From Stenotrophomonas maltophilia (GTDB taxonomy: Bacteria > Pseudomonadota > Gammaproteobacteria > Xanthomonadales > Xanthomonadaceae), in the NCBI RefSeq assembly GCF_900186865.1, contig NZ_LT906480.1, forward strand, positions 514,001 to 578,000: 64,000 nt of DNA, in the 5' to 3' direction. Under the pieces are notes generated by a model. The model did no database searches, had not been told where the DNA came from, and worked only from the letters and a program-made list of their open reading frames with translations. Shown here piece after piece: positions 31,894-41,191 of this stretch. Within the stretch, counting starts at the first letter, position 1; every line of letters starts with the position of its first letter. A program made the position numbers and the translations under genes.

Positions 31894-32939
31894 TCGATCT
31901 GGGCGCCCTGCGCAGCAACTACCGGCTCGCCCGTGAACTGGGCGGTGGCAAGGCCCTGGCGATCATCAAGGCCGATGCCTATGGGCATGGCGCGGTGCGC
32001 TGTGCGCAGGCGCTGGAAGGCGAGGCCGATGGCTTCGGCGTGGCCACCATCGAAGAGGCGCTGGAACTGCGCCAGGCCGGCATCCGTGCGCCGATCCTGC
32101 TGCTGGAAGGCATCTTCGAACCCAGCGACATGGCGCTGGTGGCCGAGCATGATTTCTGGTTCGCCGTGGGTTCACCGTGGCAGCTGGAGGCCGTCGCCGC
32201 CTTCGACAGCCCGCGCCCGTTGACGGTGTGGCTGAAGCTGGACAGCGGCATGCATCGCCTCGGCCTGGACGTGGACAGCTTCCGCGCGGCGCACGCGCGC
32301 CTGTCAGCGCTGCCGCAGGTCGAGCGCATCGTGCTGATGACCCACCTGGCGCGCGCCGACGAGTTGGACAGCGAACGCACCCACGAACAGGCGGCGACCT
32401 TCGCGCGCGCCATCGACGGCCTGCATGGCGAGACCAGCGTGTGCAATTCGCCGGCGCTGCTGGGCTGGCCGGACGTGCGCAGCGACTGGGTGCGCCCGGG
32501 CCTGATGCTGTATGGCGCGAACCCGCTGCCGGACGACACCACGCTGACCGAGCGCCTGCGCCCGGTGATGACGATGCAGTCGAAGGTGATCGCCGAACGC
32601 TGGATCGAAGCGGGTGAGCCGGTGGGTTATGGCGCGCGCTTCGTGGCCAAGGCGCGCACCCGCGTGGGTGTGGTTGCACTGGGCTATGCCGACGGTTATC
32701 CGCAGTTCGCCCCGAATGGCACGCCGGTATTGATCGATGGCCAGCCCGGCGCACTGATCGGGCGCGTGTCGATGGACATGCTGACGGTGGACCTGACGGC
32801 GCATCCGCAGGCCGCGGTGGGCAGCGTGGTGGAACTGTGGGGCAGTGCGCCGACGTTGGCGGAACTGGCGCCGCGCTGCGGCGTGAGCGCGTACCAGCTG
32901 CCGTGCGCGGTCAAGCGCGTGGCGAAGGTATACGTGTAG
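31872..32939 (+). CDS. alr: Alanine racemase (catabolic, DadX-like)
   Basis: The 355-residue PLP enzyme has the PLP lysine K33 in [10 protein letters not shown] and the second catalytic base in [12 protein letters not shown], with [12 protein letters not shown] and [11 protein letters not shown]. It interconverts L- and D-alanine for catabolism and for peptidoglycan. Overlap with dadA suggests the DadX role, but I see no second racemase in the window, so it may serve both. The symbol dadX is equally acceptable. Confidence 0.95.
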   Translation: MRPARALIDLGALRSNYRLARELGGGKALAIIKADAYGHGAVRCAQALEGEADGFGVATIEEALELRQAGIRAPILLLEGIFEPSDMALVAEHDFWFAVGSPWQLEAVAAFDSPRPLTVWLKLDSGMHRLGLDVDSFRAAHARLSALPQVERIVLMTHLARADELDSERTHEQAATFARAIDGLHGETSVCNSPALLGWPDVRSDWVRPGLMLYGANPLPDDTTLTERLRPVMTMQSKVIAERWIEAGEPVGYGARFVAKARTRVGVVALGYADGYPQFAPNGTPVLIDGQPGALIGRVSMDMLTVDLTAHPQAAVGSVVELWGSAPTLAELAPRCGVSAYQLPCAVKRVAKVYV

Positions 32940-32955
32940 CGCCGAGCCCACGCTC

Positions 32956-33143
32956 GGCTTCGGTGGCGGCCGACCTCGGTCGGCGCTCTGTAATGCGTGT
33001 CGACCAAGGTCGACACCTACCGGGGGGCCTGGCGCGCAGCGGTTGCCATGCGCGGCTTCGGTGGCGGCCGACCTTGGTCGGCGCCATGAATGCGTGTCGA
33101 CCAAGGTCGACACCTGCCGGGGGGCCTAGCGCGCAGCGGTGGC
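32956..33143. repeat. Two tandem 98-bp units carrying SMAG-like palindromes
   Basis: Unit 1 at 32956-33044 and unit 2 at 33054-33143 share GGCTTCGGTGGCGGCCGACC, a TCGGTCGGCGC hairpin, TGCGTGTCGACCAAGGTCGA and CACCT...CCGGGGGGCCT. Unit 2 runs into the last codons of the minus-strand gene at 33126. Unit 1 carries a duplicate of that tail (GCGCGCAGCGG). Confidence 0.75.
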
Positions 33144-33689
33144 TTGGCTGGCGAGCTGGCGCTTCACCCAGTCATCAATCAGGCGCTTCTCGTAGCGCAG
33201 CGGATCGCTGTTGGTCAGCAACCCACTGCCCTGCAGGTAGCCGGAGTCGCTCAGGCGGGCGTCGCCTTCGCTCACAATACGGCCGTCGGCGTCCTTCAAC
33301 GTGTAGTGCAGGGTGATGCGGGGCGGGTAGATATCGCGCATCACGCGGATGTCGCGCGCACGCGGGCCGTGCCACGGCTCGTAGTCACCGGCACGCTTGA
33401 TGTCCACCAGGGTGACATCGAGGGTCTGCCCAGGCTGCAGCGGCTTGGCAGCGGTGGTCTGCAGGTAGCGGGCCAGCTGCTGTACCCAGTCACCGCGTTC
33501 GGCCTCGAAGCGGTTGGTGCTCTGGCGGATCTCGGTGAACGTGGCCGGATCCTCCCATTTCACGCTGACCGGGCCATTGGCCTGCAACGCACGCGGCGCG
33601 TCCGTACCGGTTACGTTGCGCGCTGCAGCGTTGGCGCCGCTCACCACCAGGGCGCCTGCCAGCAGGGCAATCACGAGTGCGCGTTTCAT
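33126..33689 (-). CDS. Exported DUF3016-type protein
   Basis: The 187-residue protein starts at MKRALVIALLAGALVVSGAN (signal peptide, cleavage near ANA) with AGGAG 5 nt upstream. A longer frame upstream has no ribosome site. The mature part matches DUF3016: VSVKWEDPATFTEIRQS, then LDVTLVDIKRAGDYEPW, and PRITLHYTLKDADGRIVSEG. It is probably periplasmic, function unknown. Its last codons lie in the tandem repeat at 32956-33143. Confidence 0.8.
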   Translation of the reverse strand: MKRALVIALLAGALVVSGANAAARNVTGTDAPRALQANGPVSVKWEDPATFTEIRQSTNRFEAERGDWVQQLARYLQTTAAKPLQPGQTLDVTLVDIKRAGDYEPWHGPRARDIRVMRDIYPPRITLHYTLKDADGRIVSEGDARLSDSGYLQGSGLLTNSDPLRYEKRLIDDWVKRQLASQATAAR

Positions 33690-33867
33690 GACGGTCTCCT
33701 GCGTCCCCGCGCTGGGGACGATGTTGATCACGGATCGAGTGTGATCCTGTGGCCGGGTCACTGCAATGGCCGGCTGCGGCGTATGCAAGGGGGGTTACCG
33801 CCAATTCATCGTCGTCAACCCTGACTGACGGCGCTTGACGCTGTGAATACGCTCTCTGGAACATGCT

Positions 33868-35922
33868 GTGTCTCCAATCCGGCCCGTCCAGACGCCCTTG
33901 TCCACACTGCCGCCCCTAGTGGAGCGCCCACCGATGATGGTGCCGGCGCCCGAACCCGACCTGCATCATGGCGTGCTTGAGCGCATCAACGCCGGTTTCT
34001 GCGTGATCCAGGTGCTGTTCGAAGGCGACCGCGCGGTGGACTATCGTTTCATCGAGGTCAACGACGCCTTCGAGCGCCATACCGGCCTGAAGGACGCACG
34101 CGGTCAGCGCATGAGTGCGTTGGAACCGAACCACGAGGAAGACTGGTTCCGCATCTACGGTGAAGTGGCCCGCAGTGGTCGCCCCGCCCAGTTCGAGATG
34201 GAAGCGCGCGCCTTGGGCCGCTCGTTCGCGGTTGATGCGGTGCGCGTTGGTCGTCCGGGCGAAGACAAGGTCGGCATCCTGTTCTTCGACATCACCGCGC
34301 GCAAGCAGATGGAAGTGGAGCTGGGCGAAAGCGAAGCCCGCTTCAGCGCACTGGCCGATGGCCTGCCGATGCCGGTATGGGTGCTCGACGAGCGCGGCCA
34401 CGCCCGCTTCGTCAACAGCGCCTTCAGCGAGTTTTTCGGTGGCGACGAAACGCGCGTTCCGGAAGATGTCTGGCGCGGCCTGGTACATCCAGACGATGCG
34501 TCCGTATTCGAGTACGAGCTGCAGGAAGCACTGAAGGCGCAGCGTTCGATGCATGCGCTGGTACGTGCGCGGCGCGCCGACGGCCAGTGGCGCTGGCTGG
34601 AGATGAACGCGCGCCCGCGCTTCTCGCGCATGGGCCGCTTCATCGGCCTGGCTGGCAGCAGCCCGGACGTGACCGAGCGCCGCGAGATCGAACTGGCACG
34701 CGAGGAACTGCTGCAGTCCGAACGCGCCGCGCGCAGCGCCGCCGAGAACATGGCGCGGCTGAAGGACGAGTTCCTGGCCACGCTGTCGCACGAGCTGCGC
34801 ACGCCGCTGACCACCATCCTCGGTTGGAGCGAGCTGCTGCTGCAGCGCGTGGACAACACCAGCCCGCTGTACAAGGGCCTGAACGTGATCGCCAACAGCG
34901 CCGGTGCGCAGAAGCGGCTGATCTCGGACATGCTCGACCTCAGCAGCATGCTGCTGGGCAAGGTACAGCTGGAGGTGGAAGTGCTGGACCTGCGCACGCT
35001 GCTTGGCGAAGCCATCGGCGCGCAGGAACTGGTGGCCGAAGGCAAGGCGCTGGACGTGCACCTGCAGCTGCCCGAGCAGCCCAGCCTGGTATTGGGCGAT
35101 GCCACGCGCCTGCAGCAGGTGTTCTGGAACCTGCTCTCGAATGCGATCAAGTTCACCCCGGCCGAGGGCCGCATCGACGTTCAGCTGCAGGCCGACGGCA
35201 CCCACTGGGTGATTACGGTGCGCGATACCGGCGATGGCATCGCACCGGAGTTCCTCAACCACCTGTTCAGCCGCTTCCGCCAGGCCGATGGCACCACCAC
35301 GCGCCGCCATGGCGGCCTCGGCCTGGGCCTGGCGATCGTGCAGCAGCTGGTCGAACTGCACGGCGGCACCGTCGCCGCCGCCAGCGAAGGCCATGGCCAC
35401 GGCGCCACGTTCACCGTGCGCCTGCCCCAGCACCTGCCGGATGCCGAGCGCCGGCCGCTGCGCGAAGTCATCAGCGGGCCGATCCTGGAGCCGGTGATCG
35501 TCGAACCGTATCCGCTGCGGGGCATGCATGTGCTGGCGGTGGAAGACCAGCCGGAGGTGCTGGAGTACCTGCGGCGCATGCTGGAAGAGCAGGGCGCCAG
35601 CGTGTCGGCGGCCAGCTCGGCCGGCGAGGCACTGGCACTGCTGGCCGACACCGGCCATCTGCAGTACCACGTGATGCTGACCGACATCGGCATGCCGGGC
35701 ATGGATGGCTATGGGCTGGTGCGAACCTTGCGCGAGGACATGGGCGTGGACGCGGCAACCTTGCCTGCGGTGGCGGTGACTGCACTGGCGCGTGCCGATG
35801 ACCGCCGCCGCGCGCTGGCGTCGGGCTTCCAGGAGCATGTCGCCAAGCCGTACTCGGTGGCGCAGCTGGTGGCTGCCGTACGCAAGGTGCAGGTGCCGCG
35901 CGCGGACAGCGCGCTGCACTGA
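33868..35922 (+). CDS. Hybrid sensor histidine kinase with PAS domains and receiver
   Basis: The 684-residue cytosolic protein has two PAS domains (about 35-150 and 155-275), a HisKA domain with phospho-acceptor His in LATLSHELRTPLTTI, an ATPase domain (FWNLLSNAIKFTP, DTGDGIAPEF, GGLGLGLAIV) and a C-terminal receiver with Asp in MLTDIGMPGMDG and Lys in VAKPYS. No membrane helix is present, so it senses an internal signal or a redox or light cue through PAS. The start is GTG 33868, with ATG 33934 as an alternative. No response regulator gene is adjacent. Confidence 0.88.
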   Translation: MSPIRPVQTPLSTLPPLVERPPMMVPAPEPDLHHGVLERINAGFCVIQVLFEGDRAVDYRFIEVNDAFERHTGLKDARGQRMSALEPNHEEDWFRIYGEVARSGRPAQFEMEARALGRSFAVDAVRVGRPGEDKVGILFFDITARKQMEVELGESEARFSALADGLPMPVWVLDERGHARFVNSAFSEFFGGDETRVPEDVWRGLVHPDDASVFEYELQEALKAQRSMHALVRARRADGQWRWLEMNARPRFSRMGRFIGLAGSSPDVTERREIELAREELLQSERAARSAAENMARLKDEFLATLSHELRTPLTTILGWSELLLQRVDNTSPLYKGLNVIANSAGAQKRLISDMLDLSSMLLGKVQLEVEVLDLRTLLGEAIGAQELVAEGKALDVHLQLPEQPSLVLGDATRLQQVFWNLLSNAIKFTPAEGRIDVQLQADGTHWVITVRDTGDGIAPEFLNHLFSRFRQADGTTTRRHGGLGLGLAIVQQLVELHGGTVAAASEGHGHGATFTVRLPQHLPDAERRPLREVISGPILEPVIVEPYPLRGMHVLAVEDQPEVLEYLRRMLEEQGASVSAASSAGEALALLADTGHLQYHVMLTDIGMPGMDGYGLVRTLREDMGVDAATLPAVAVTALARADDRRRALASGFQEHVAKPYSVAQLVAAVRKVQVPRADSALH

Positions 35923-35965
35923 ACATTCACGGCCGATCGGCGACCCTGCAATCAGGAGGTCGCCG

Positions 35966-36256
35966 ATGTCCCGTATAGCTCCACGTATCCACACCGATCC
36001 GGCGCAGATCGCGCGCCTGGAAGCCCTGCTGCCGCAGCTGGATGGCGAAACGCAGGTGGAACTGATTCTGCACGATGGCCGCCGCCTGCTCGGCACGGTG
36101 GCCGTGAGGCCAACCGTGCAGCAATACCGCAACGTCGCTGGTGATGAAGGCAGCAACGGCCAGCTGCGCCTGGATGACTACGACACGCCGGTGCAGCAGC
36201 ACCATGTGTGGCTGGATGAAATCGCCAGCATCCGCAGGTTGCCGCCGAGGGTTTGA
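35966..36256 (+). CDS. DUF3247 family protein
   Basis: The 96-residue protein has a strong CAGGAGG ribosome site and matches the small Xanthomonadaceae family DUF3247: IHTDPAQIARLEALLPQL, VELILHDGRRLLGTVAVRPT, then LRLDDYDTPVQQHHVWLDEI. Function unknown. It lies 43 bp after the hybrid kinase gene and could share its transcript. Confidence 0.82.
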   Translation: MSRIAPRIHTDPAQIARLEALLPQLDGETQVELILHDGRRLLGTVAVRPTVQQYRNVAGDEGSNGQLRLDDYDTPVQQHHVWLDEIASIRRLPPRV

Positions 36257-36281
36257 CGGCAACCTGCCGGGCCCATCCCCG

Positions 36282-36334
36282 CTTGGCGTGGATCTACCAG
36301 AGGTTGCAGTAGAGCCACGCCATGCGTGGCTGCT
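36282..36334. repeat. SMAG-like pair with GCCACGCCATGCGTGGC core
   Basis: A CTTGGCGTGGATCTAC half near 36281-36296 faces GTAGAGCCACGCCATGCGTG at 36309, immediately before the convergent small gene. Confidence 0.65.
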
Positions 36335-36338
36335 GCGC

Positions 36339-36602
36339 TCAGTGCTCGAACAGGGTCGGCGTCGCCTCGAACCGGCGTGCATACGCCCGCTCCTCCGCAA
36401 CCCTCGCCACCTCGTCATCGGCCAGGTCCGGCGCGCCATACACCGCATAGGCCACGCTGCCGTCGGCACCATGACCGACCTGGTGCAGCCGGTAGCGCGA
36501 GTGGCCGCCGCCGGTGTCCTCGGGGTAATGCACGGGCGGATGGCTGCCTTCCAGGTCCATTTCACTGTTGTCGACCACGCCACCGACGAACAAGGCTCGC
36601 AT
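36339..36602 (-). CDS. Small conserved protein of unknown function
   Basis: The 87-residue protein has CAGGAG 7 nt upstream of its ATG. It is soluble, with His and Asp/Glu rich parts (SEMDLEGSHPPVHYPEDTGG, then GADGSVAYAVYGAPDLADDE). No signal or membrane segment. Divergent from rsmC. Family not recognised. Confidence 0.65.
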   Translation of the reverse strand: MRALFVGGVVDNSEMDLEGSHPPVHYPEDTGGGHSRYRLHQVGHGADGSVAYAVYGAPDLADDEVARVAEERAYARRFEATPTLFEH

Positions 36603-36758
36603 GCAGGTTCTCCTGGGTTTCCGGGGGAGCCTCTACCCTGAACGTTCCAATGTTGCTGGCAGATCAAGGCCCCGTTCGGGTTTCGCAAAGCGGCTGCCGG
36701 GGCCGACCCGGTCAAGCCGGTACAATGGACGGCCCTCACGCTTGAAGTACCCGCGCCG

Positions 36759-37823
36759 ATGGCCTCCAGCGACGACGCCCCCCTGCAGACCCTGTTCCTG
36801 CCGTTCTCCCAAGGCGCCCTGCGCTGGCCGGAAGGCCCCGTGGCTTTCCTGCGGGCCCGCGACGGCTGGCCGCTGCGCGAAGTGGCCGGCAACCGCGAGG
36901 TGCATTGCGAGCAGAGCTTCGCCCCGTTCGCGCAGCCGCTGCAGCAGGCCGCCGGCTGGACCGTCAGCGGCCAGCTGGATGATGTGGCCGGCAAGGGCCG
37001 CTACCCGCTGGTGCTGGTGCTGCCGCCGCGCCAGCGTGAAGAAGCCCGCGCGCTGTTCGCCCGCGCGCTGGCGCTGGTCGCCGACGGTGGCCGCATCGTT
37101 GCCTGCCAGTCCAACAACGAAGGCGCACGCTCGGGCGAGGGTGACCTCAAGCAGCTGACCGGCCTCGGCGGCAGCCTGACCAAGAATCACTGCCGCGTGT
37201 ACTGGACCGCGCCGATGCAGGGCCAGCACGACGCCGACCTGGCCAAGCGCTGGTTGGCACTGGATGCGGTGCGGCCAATCGTCGGCGGCCGTTTCCTCAG
37301 CCGCCCGGGCGTGTTCGCCTGGGATCGCATCGACCCGGCGTCGGCGCTGTTGGCCGAACACCTGCCGGCCGACCTGGCCGGGCGTGCCGCCGACCTCGGC
37401 GCGGGCTACGGCTACCTGTCGCGCGAGCTGCTGGAACGCTGCCCGAAGATCACCGCGCTGGACCTGTACGAAGCCGAGCAGCGTGCGCTGGCACTGGCCG
37501 AACTCAATCTGGCGCCGCCGCCGCGCCCGCTGCCGCTGCGCTTCCGGTGGCAGGACGTCACCGCGGGTATCGAACCGGGCTACGACGTCATCATCAGCAA
37601 CCCGCCGTTCCACACGCCGTCGCGCGCCGATCGCCCGGACATCGGCCAGCGCTTCATCGCCGTGGCCGCGCAGGCGTTGCGCCCGGGCGGACGCCTGTAC
37701 GTAGTGGCCAACCGCCACCTGCCGTACGAGTACACGCTCAACGAGAGCTTTGGCGCGGTGCGCGTGATCGCCGAGCGTGATGGCTTCAAGCTGGTGGAAG
37801 CGGTGAAGGGGAAGGGCAAGTGA
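36759..37823 (+). CDS. rsmC: 16S rRNA (guanine-1207-N2)-methyltransferase RsmC-like
   Basis: The 354-residue enzyme has two domains: a divergent N-terminal methyltransferase-like half (SNNEGARSGEGDLKQLTG) and an active C-terminal half with the SAM motif AADLGAGYGYLSREL and the catalytic NPPFH in DVIISNPPFHTPSRAD. This duplicated build and the motif are typical of RsmC, which methylates G1207 in 30S subunits. It overlaps the rsuA gene by 4 bp, linking two 16S rRNA modification enzymes. Confidence 0.88.
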   Translation: MASSDDAPLQTLFLPFSQGALRWPEGPVAFLRARDGWPLREVAGNREVHCEQSFAPFAQPLQQAAGWTVSGQLDDVAGKGRYPLVLVLPPRQREEARALFARALALVADGGRIVACQSNNEGARSGEGDLKQLTGLGGSLTKNHCRVYWTAPMQGQHDADLAKRWLALDAVRPIVGGRFLSRPGVFAWDRIDPASALLAEHLPADLAGRAADLGAGYGYLSRELLERCPKITALDLYEAEQRALALAELNLAPPPRPLPLRFRWQDVTAGIEPGYDVIISNPPFHTPSRADRPDIGQRFIAVAAQALRPGGRLYVVANRHLPYEYTLNESFGAVRVIAERDGFKLVEAVKGKGK

Positions 37824-38521
37824 AGCTGGTCAAGCTCATCGCCAACCTGGGCTATGGCAGCCGCAAGCAGGTGCAGTGGATGTTCCGCGAAGGCCGCGTC
37901 ACCGACGCCGACGGCGAGGTGCTGTATGCCGACGACCAGGTGCCGCACGAGGCGATCCGTGTCGACGGCGAGCCGCTGGACCCGCCGGTGGGCCTGTCGA
38001 TCGCGCTGCACAAGCCGGCCGGCTACACCTGCTCGACCAAGGACACCGGCCGCCTGATCTACGATCTGCTGCCGCCGCGCTTCCGCGATCGCGATCCGGT
38101 GCTGTCCACGGTGGGCCGCCTCGACCGCGAGACCAGTGGCCTGCTGCTGCTGACCGACGATGGCGGCCTGCTGCACCGGATCATCTCGCCGAAGTCGAAG
38201 CTGCCGAAAGTCTATGAGGTCGAGTTGAGCGACGACCTGCGCGGCGACGAGGTAGCGCTGTTCGCCAGCGGGACGCTGATGCTGGAGTCCGAGAAGACGC
38301 CCCTGCTGCCGGCTGAACTGGAAGTGCTGGATGCGCGCCGCGCGCGCCTGGTGCTGCACGAAGGCCGCTACCATCAGGTACGCCGCATGTTCGCCGCCAC
38401 CGGCAACCACGTGCAGGCCCTGCACCGCAGCCGCGTCGGCGGGCTGGATCTGCAGGGGCTGGACGAAGGGCAATGGCGGCAGCTCACCTCCACCGACCTG
38501 GATACGCTGTTCGCTCCATGA
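37820..38521 (+). CDS. rsuA: 16S rRNA pseudouridine synthase RsuA-like
   Basis: The 233-residue enzyme starts at GTG overlapping the rsmC stop. It has an S4-like N-terminal RNA-binding part (KLIANLGYGSRKQVQWMFRE) and the catalytic motif GRLDRETSGLLLLTDDG with Asp 102, the same number as in E. coli RsuA. EGRYHQVRRMFAATGNHV completes the RsuA/RluB pattern. RsuA makes pseudouridine 516. The target here is inferred. It overlaps the next HAD gene by 4 bp. Confidence 0.87.
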   Translation: MKLVKLIANLGYGSRKQVQWMFREGRVTDADGEVLYADDQVPHEAIRVDGEPLDPPVGLSIALHKPAGYTCSTKDTGRLIYDLLPPRFRDRDPVLSTVGRLDRETSGLLLLTDDGGLLHRIISPKSKLPKVYEVELSDDLRGDEVALFASGTLMLESEKTPLLPAELEVLDARRARLVLHEGRYHQVRRMFAATGNHVQALHRSRVGGLDLQGLDEGQWRQLTSTDLDTLFAP

Positions 38522-39201
38522 CCACCATCGCTGCGCTGCCGTTCCTCCCCGACGCCGTCATCTTCGACATGGACGGCCTGATGATCGACAGCGAGCGGGT
38601 TTCGCTGGCCTGCTGGAGCCAGGCCGCCGACGAGTTCGGACTGGGCCTGGACGAGGCGGTGTTCCTGCGCATGGTCGGCCTCGGTGACCGTGACACGCAC
38701 GCGCTGCTGCGTGCGCAGGGCATCGAGGACAGCGTGATCGAGGCGGTGGCCGCGCGCTGCCACGACCTGTATGAAGCACGCACGCAGACCGGCCTGCCGT
38801 TGCGGCCGGGCATCCTGGAGCTGCTGGAGTTGTTGAAGGCGCACGCGGTACCGCGTGCGGTGGCAACCACCACGCGGCAGCCGCGCGCCAACCGCAAGCT
38901 GGCCGCTGCCGGCCTGCTGCCGTATTTCGATGCGGTGATCACCAGTGGCGACGTCGCGCGGCCGAAGCCGGCGCCGGATATCTACCTGCTGGCCGCGCAG
39001 CGGCTGGGCCAGGCGCCGGAACGCTGCCTGGCGCTGGAAGACTCACCGGCCGGTACGCGTGCGGCGCTGGCGGCCGGCATGACCGTGATCCAGGTGCCTG
39101 ACCTGGTCCATCCTGACGAAGAACTGCGCGCACTGGGCCACCGCATCGTTGGATCGCTGGTGGACGCGCACGCGCTCCTGCTGCCGTTGTTGCCGAGGTA
39201 A
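38518..39201 (+). CDS. HAD-superfamily hydrolase, beta-phosphoglucomutase-like
   Basis: The 227-residue enzyme starts at an ATG that overlaps the rsuA stop (ATGA). HAD motifs are complete: FDMDGLMIDSE, TTTRQPR, KPAPDIYLLAA and LEDSPAGTRAALAAG. It is a phosphatase or phosphomutase of sugar phosphates, with substrate not predictable. Coupling to the two rRNA modification genes probably reflects co-expression rather than shared function. Confidence 0.87.
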   Translation: MTTIAALPFLPDAVIFDMDGLMIDSERVSLACWSQAADEFGLGLDEAVFLRMVGLGDRDTHALLRAQGIEDSVIEAVAARCHDLYEARTQTGLPLRPGILELLELLKAHAVPRAVATTTRQPRANRKLAAAGLLPYFDAVITSGDVARPKPAPDIYLLAAQRLGQAPERCLALEDSPAGTRAALAAGMTVIQVPDLVHPDEELRALGHRIVGSLVDAHALLLPLLPR

Positions 39202-39204
39202 CCG

Positions 39205-39270
39205 GTAGGTGCCGACCGTTGGTCGGCACTCTTTACTGCCCTGGTGGGTGCCGACCGTTGGTCGGCACAC
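39205..39270 (+). repeat. SMAG-like GTGCCGACCGTTGGTCGGCAC repeats
   Basis: GTAGGTGCCGACC-GTT-GGTCGGCAC at 39205 is followed by a second GTGCCGACCGTTGGTCGGCA near 39247, between the convergent HAD and fabB genes. Confidence 0.8.
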
Positions 39271-39277
39271 CTGCCCC

Positions 39278-40486
39278 TCACACTCGCCCGAACACCAGCG
39301 CGGCGTTGGTGCCACCGAAGCCGAAGCTGTTGGACATCACCGTATCCAGCTTCTGCTCGCGGCTTTCGCGCAGGATCGGGAAGCTCTCCACCTTCGGGTC
39401 CAGCTCGCCGATGTTGGCCGAACCGGCAACGAAGCCATCGCGCATCATCAGCAGGCAGTAGATCGCCTCGTGCACGCTGGCCGCACCGAGCGAATGGCCG
39501 GACAGCGCCTTGGTCGAGGACAGCGGCGGCACCGCATCGCCGAATACTTCGCGGATCGCATTGAGCTCGGTGACGTCGCCCAGCGGCGTGGAGGTGCCGT
39601 GGGTGTTGAGGTAGTCCAGCGGGCGATCGACGCCCTGCAGCGCCATCTTCATGCAGCGCACCGCGCCTTCGCCGGACGGAGCGACCATGTCGGCGCCGTC
39701 GGAGGTCACGCCATAGCCGATCAGTTCGGCGTGGATGTGCGCGCCGCGCGCAACGGCGTGGTCGTAGTCTTCCAGCACCAGCATGCCGCCACCACCGGCG
39801 ATGACGAAGCCGTCGCGGTCCTTGTCGTACGGACGCGAGGCGCTGGCCGGGGTTTCGTTGAAGCTGGTCGACAGCGCGCCCATCGCATCGAACATCACGC
39901 TCATCGACCAGTGCAGGTCTTCACCGCCACCGGCGAACATGATGTCCTGCGCGCCATGGCGGATCATGTCCGCGGCCGCGCCGATGCAGTGCGCCGAGGT
40001 CGCGCAGGCGGCCGACAGCGAATAGCTGACGCCCTTGATCTGGTAGGCCGTGGCCAGGCAGGCCGAGACCGTCGAGCACATCGTGCGCGGCACCATGTAC
40101 GGGCCGACCTTGCGCACACCACGTTCGCGCAGCAGGTCGACCGCGCCGATCTGCCATTCGCTGGAGCCGCCACCGGAACCGGCGATCAGGCCGGTGCGCA
40201 GGCTGCTGACCTGCTCGGCGCTGAGCCCGGCATCGGCGATGGCATCGCGCATGGCCAGATAGGCGAAGGCTGCCGCATCGCTCATGAAGCGCTTCTGCTT
40301 GCGGTCGATCAGTGCCTCCAGATCGAGGTGGACACGACCGCCGACCTGGCTGCGCAGGCCCGCTTCGGCGTGGTCGGCCAGGGCAGTGATGCCCGAGCGC
40401 CCTTCGCGCAGCGCGGCCGAAACGGTATCCAGATCATTGCCGAGGCAGGACGTGATGCCCATGCCGGTGATGACGACGCGACGCAT
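39278..40486 (-). CDS. fabB: 3-oxoacyl-ACP synthase I
   Basis: The 402-residue condensing enzyme has Cys 161 in SAACATSAH and the two catalytic histidines in [11 protein letters not shown] and [13 protein letters not shown], with the C-terminal [10 protein letters not shown]. FabB elongates cis-unsaturated acyl chains made by FabA. Its ATG overlaps the fabA stop by one base (TGATG), so the two form an operon for unsaturated fatty acid synthesis. Confidence 0.96.
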   Translation of the reverse strand: MRRVVITGMGITSCLGNDLDTVSAALREGRSGITALADHAEAGLRSQVGGRVHLDLEALIDRKQKRFMSDAAAFAYLAMRDAIADAGLSAEQVSSLRTGLIAGSGGGSSEWQIGAVDLLRERGVRKVGPYMVPRTMCSTVSACLATAYQIKGVSYSLSAACATSAHCIGAAADMIRHGAQDIMFAGGGEDLHWSMSVMFDAMGALSTSFNETPASASRPYDKDRDGFVIAGGGGMLVLEDYDHAVARGAHIHAELIGYGVTSDGADMVAPSGEGAVRCMKMALQGVDRPLDYLNTHGTSTPLGDVTELNAIREVFGDAVPPLSSTKALSGHSLGAASVHEAIYCLLMMRDGFVAGSANIGELDPKVESFPILRESREQKLDTVMSNSFGFGGTNAALVFGRV

Positions 40487-41001
40487 CAGAAGCTCCCGGT
40501 TTCGGTGAACAGGCCGACGCGCAGGTCGCGCGCGCTGTAGATTTCGCGGTCATCCACGTACATGCGGGCGTCCGACTGGGCCATCACCAGCTTGCGGTTG
40601 ATGACGCGGCTGATGTCGATCTCGTAACGCACGAGCTTGGCTTCCGGCAGCACCTGGCCGGTGAACTTCACTTCGCCACAGCCCAGCGCGCGGCCCTTGC
40701 CGGGGGCGCCCAGCCAGGTCAGGAAGAAGCCGGTCAGCTGCCACATGGCGTCCAGGCCCAGGCAGCCGGGCATCACCGGGTCGCCGATGAAATGGCAGCC
40801 GAAGAACCACAGGTCCGGGCGGATATCCAGTTCGGCGCGTACCATGCCTTTGCCATGCGGTCCGCCGTCCTCGCGGATGTCGGTGATGCGGTCGAACATC
40901 AGCATCGGGTCGTTGGGCAGACGGCCGGCAGCGGTGCCGAACAGTTCACCGCGTGCGCTGGCCAGCAGCTGTTCGCGGTTGAACGCGTGGAGACGGGTCA
41001 T
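40486..41001 (-). CDS. fabA: 3-hydroxydecanoyl-ACP dehydratase/isomerase
   Basis: The 171-residue protein has His 70 ([20 protein letters not shown]) and Asp 84, the catalytic pair at the same positions as in E. coli FabA. It dehydrates 3-hydroxydecanoyl-ACP and isomerises the double bond, the branch point to unsaturated fatty acids. The start [11 protein letters not shown] is the family start. It is divergent from dinB. No dedicated regulator gene lies beside it. Confidence 0.96.
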   Translation of the reverse strand: MTRLHAFNREQLLASARGELFGTAAGRLPNDPMLMFDRITDIREDGGPHGKGMVRAELDIRPDLWFFGCHFIGDPVMPGCLGLDAMWQLTGFFLTWLGAPGKGRALGCGEVKFTGQVLPEAKLVRYEIDISRVINRKLVMAQSDARMYVDDREIYSARDLRVGLFTETGSF

Positions 41002-41191
41002 GAAGCACAATCCTGGAAGCGAAGAACAGGGAAACAAGCGCCCGAGAATGCCCGTGGAAACTGCGCCGATCAAACATTTCAACCGTACGCAACCGTAGTG
41101 TTTTCAAGGGAATACGCGCATCCTGTTGATGTGCAACGACCATACTTCGGCGTGTGGCCCACCCGGCCCGGCCCCGCCTTTCCCACCTGAC

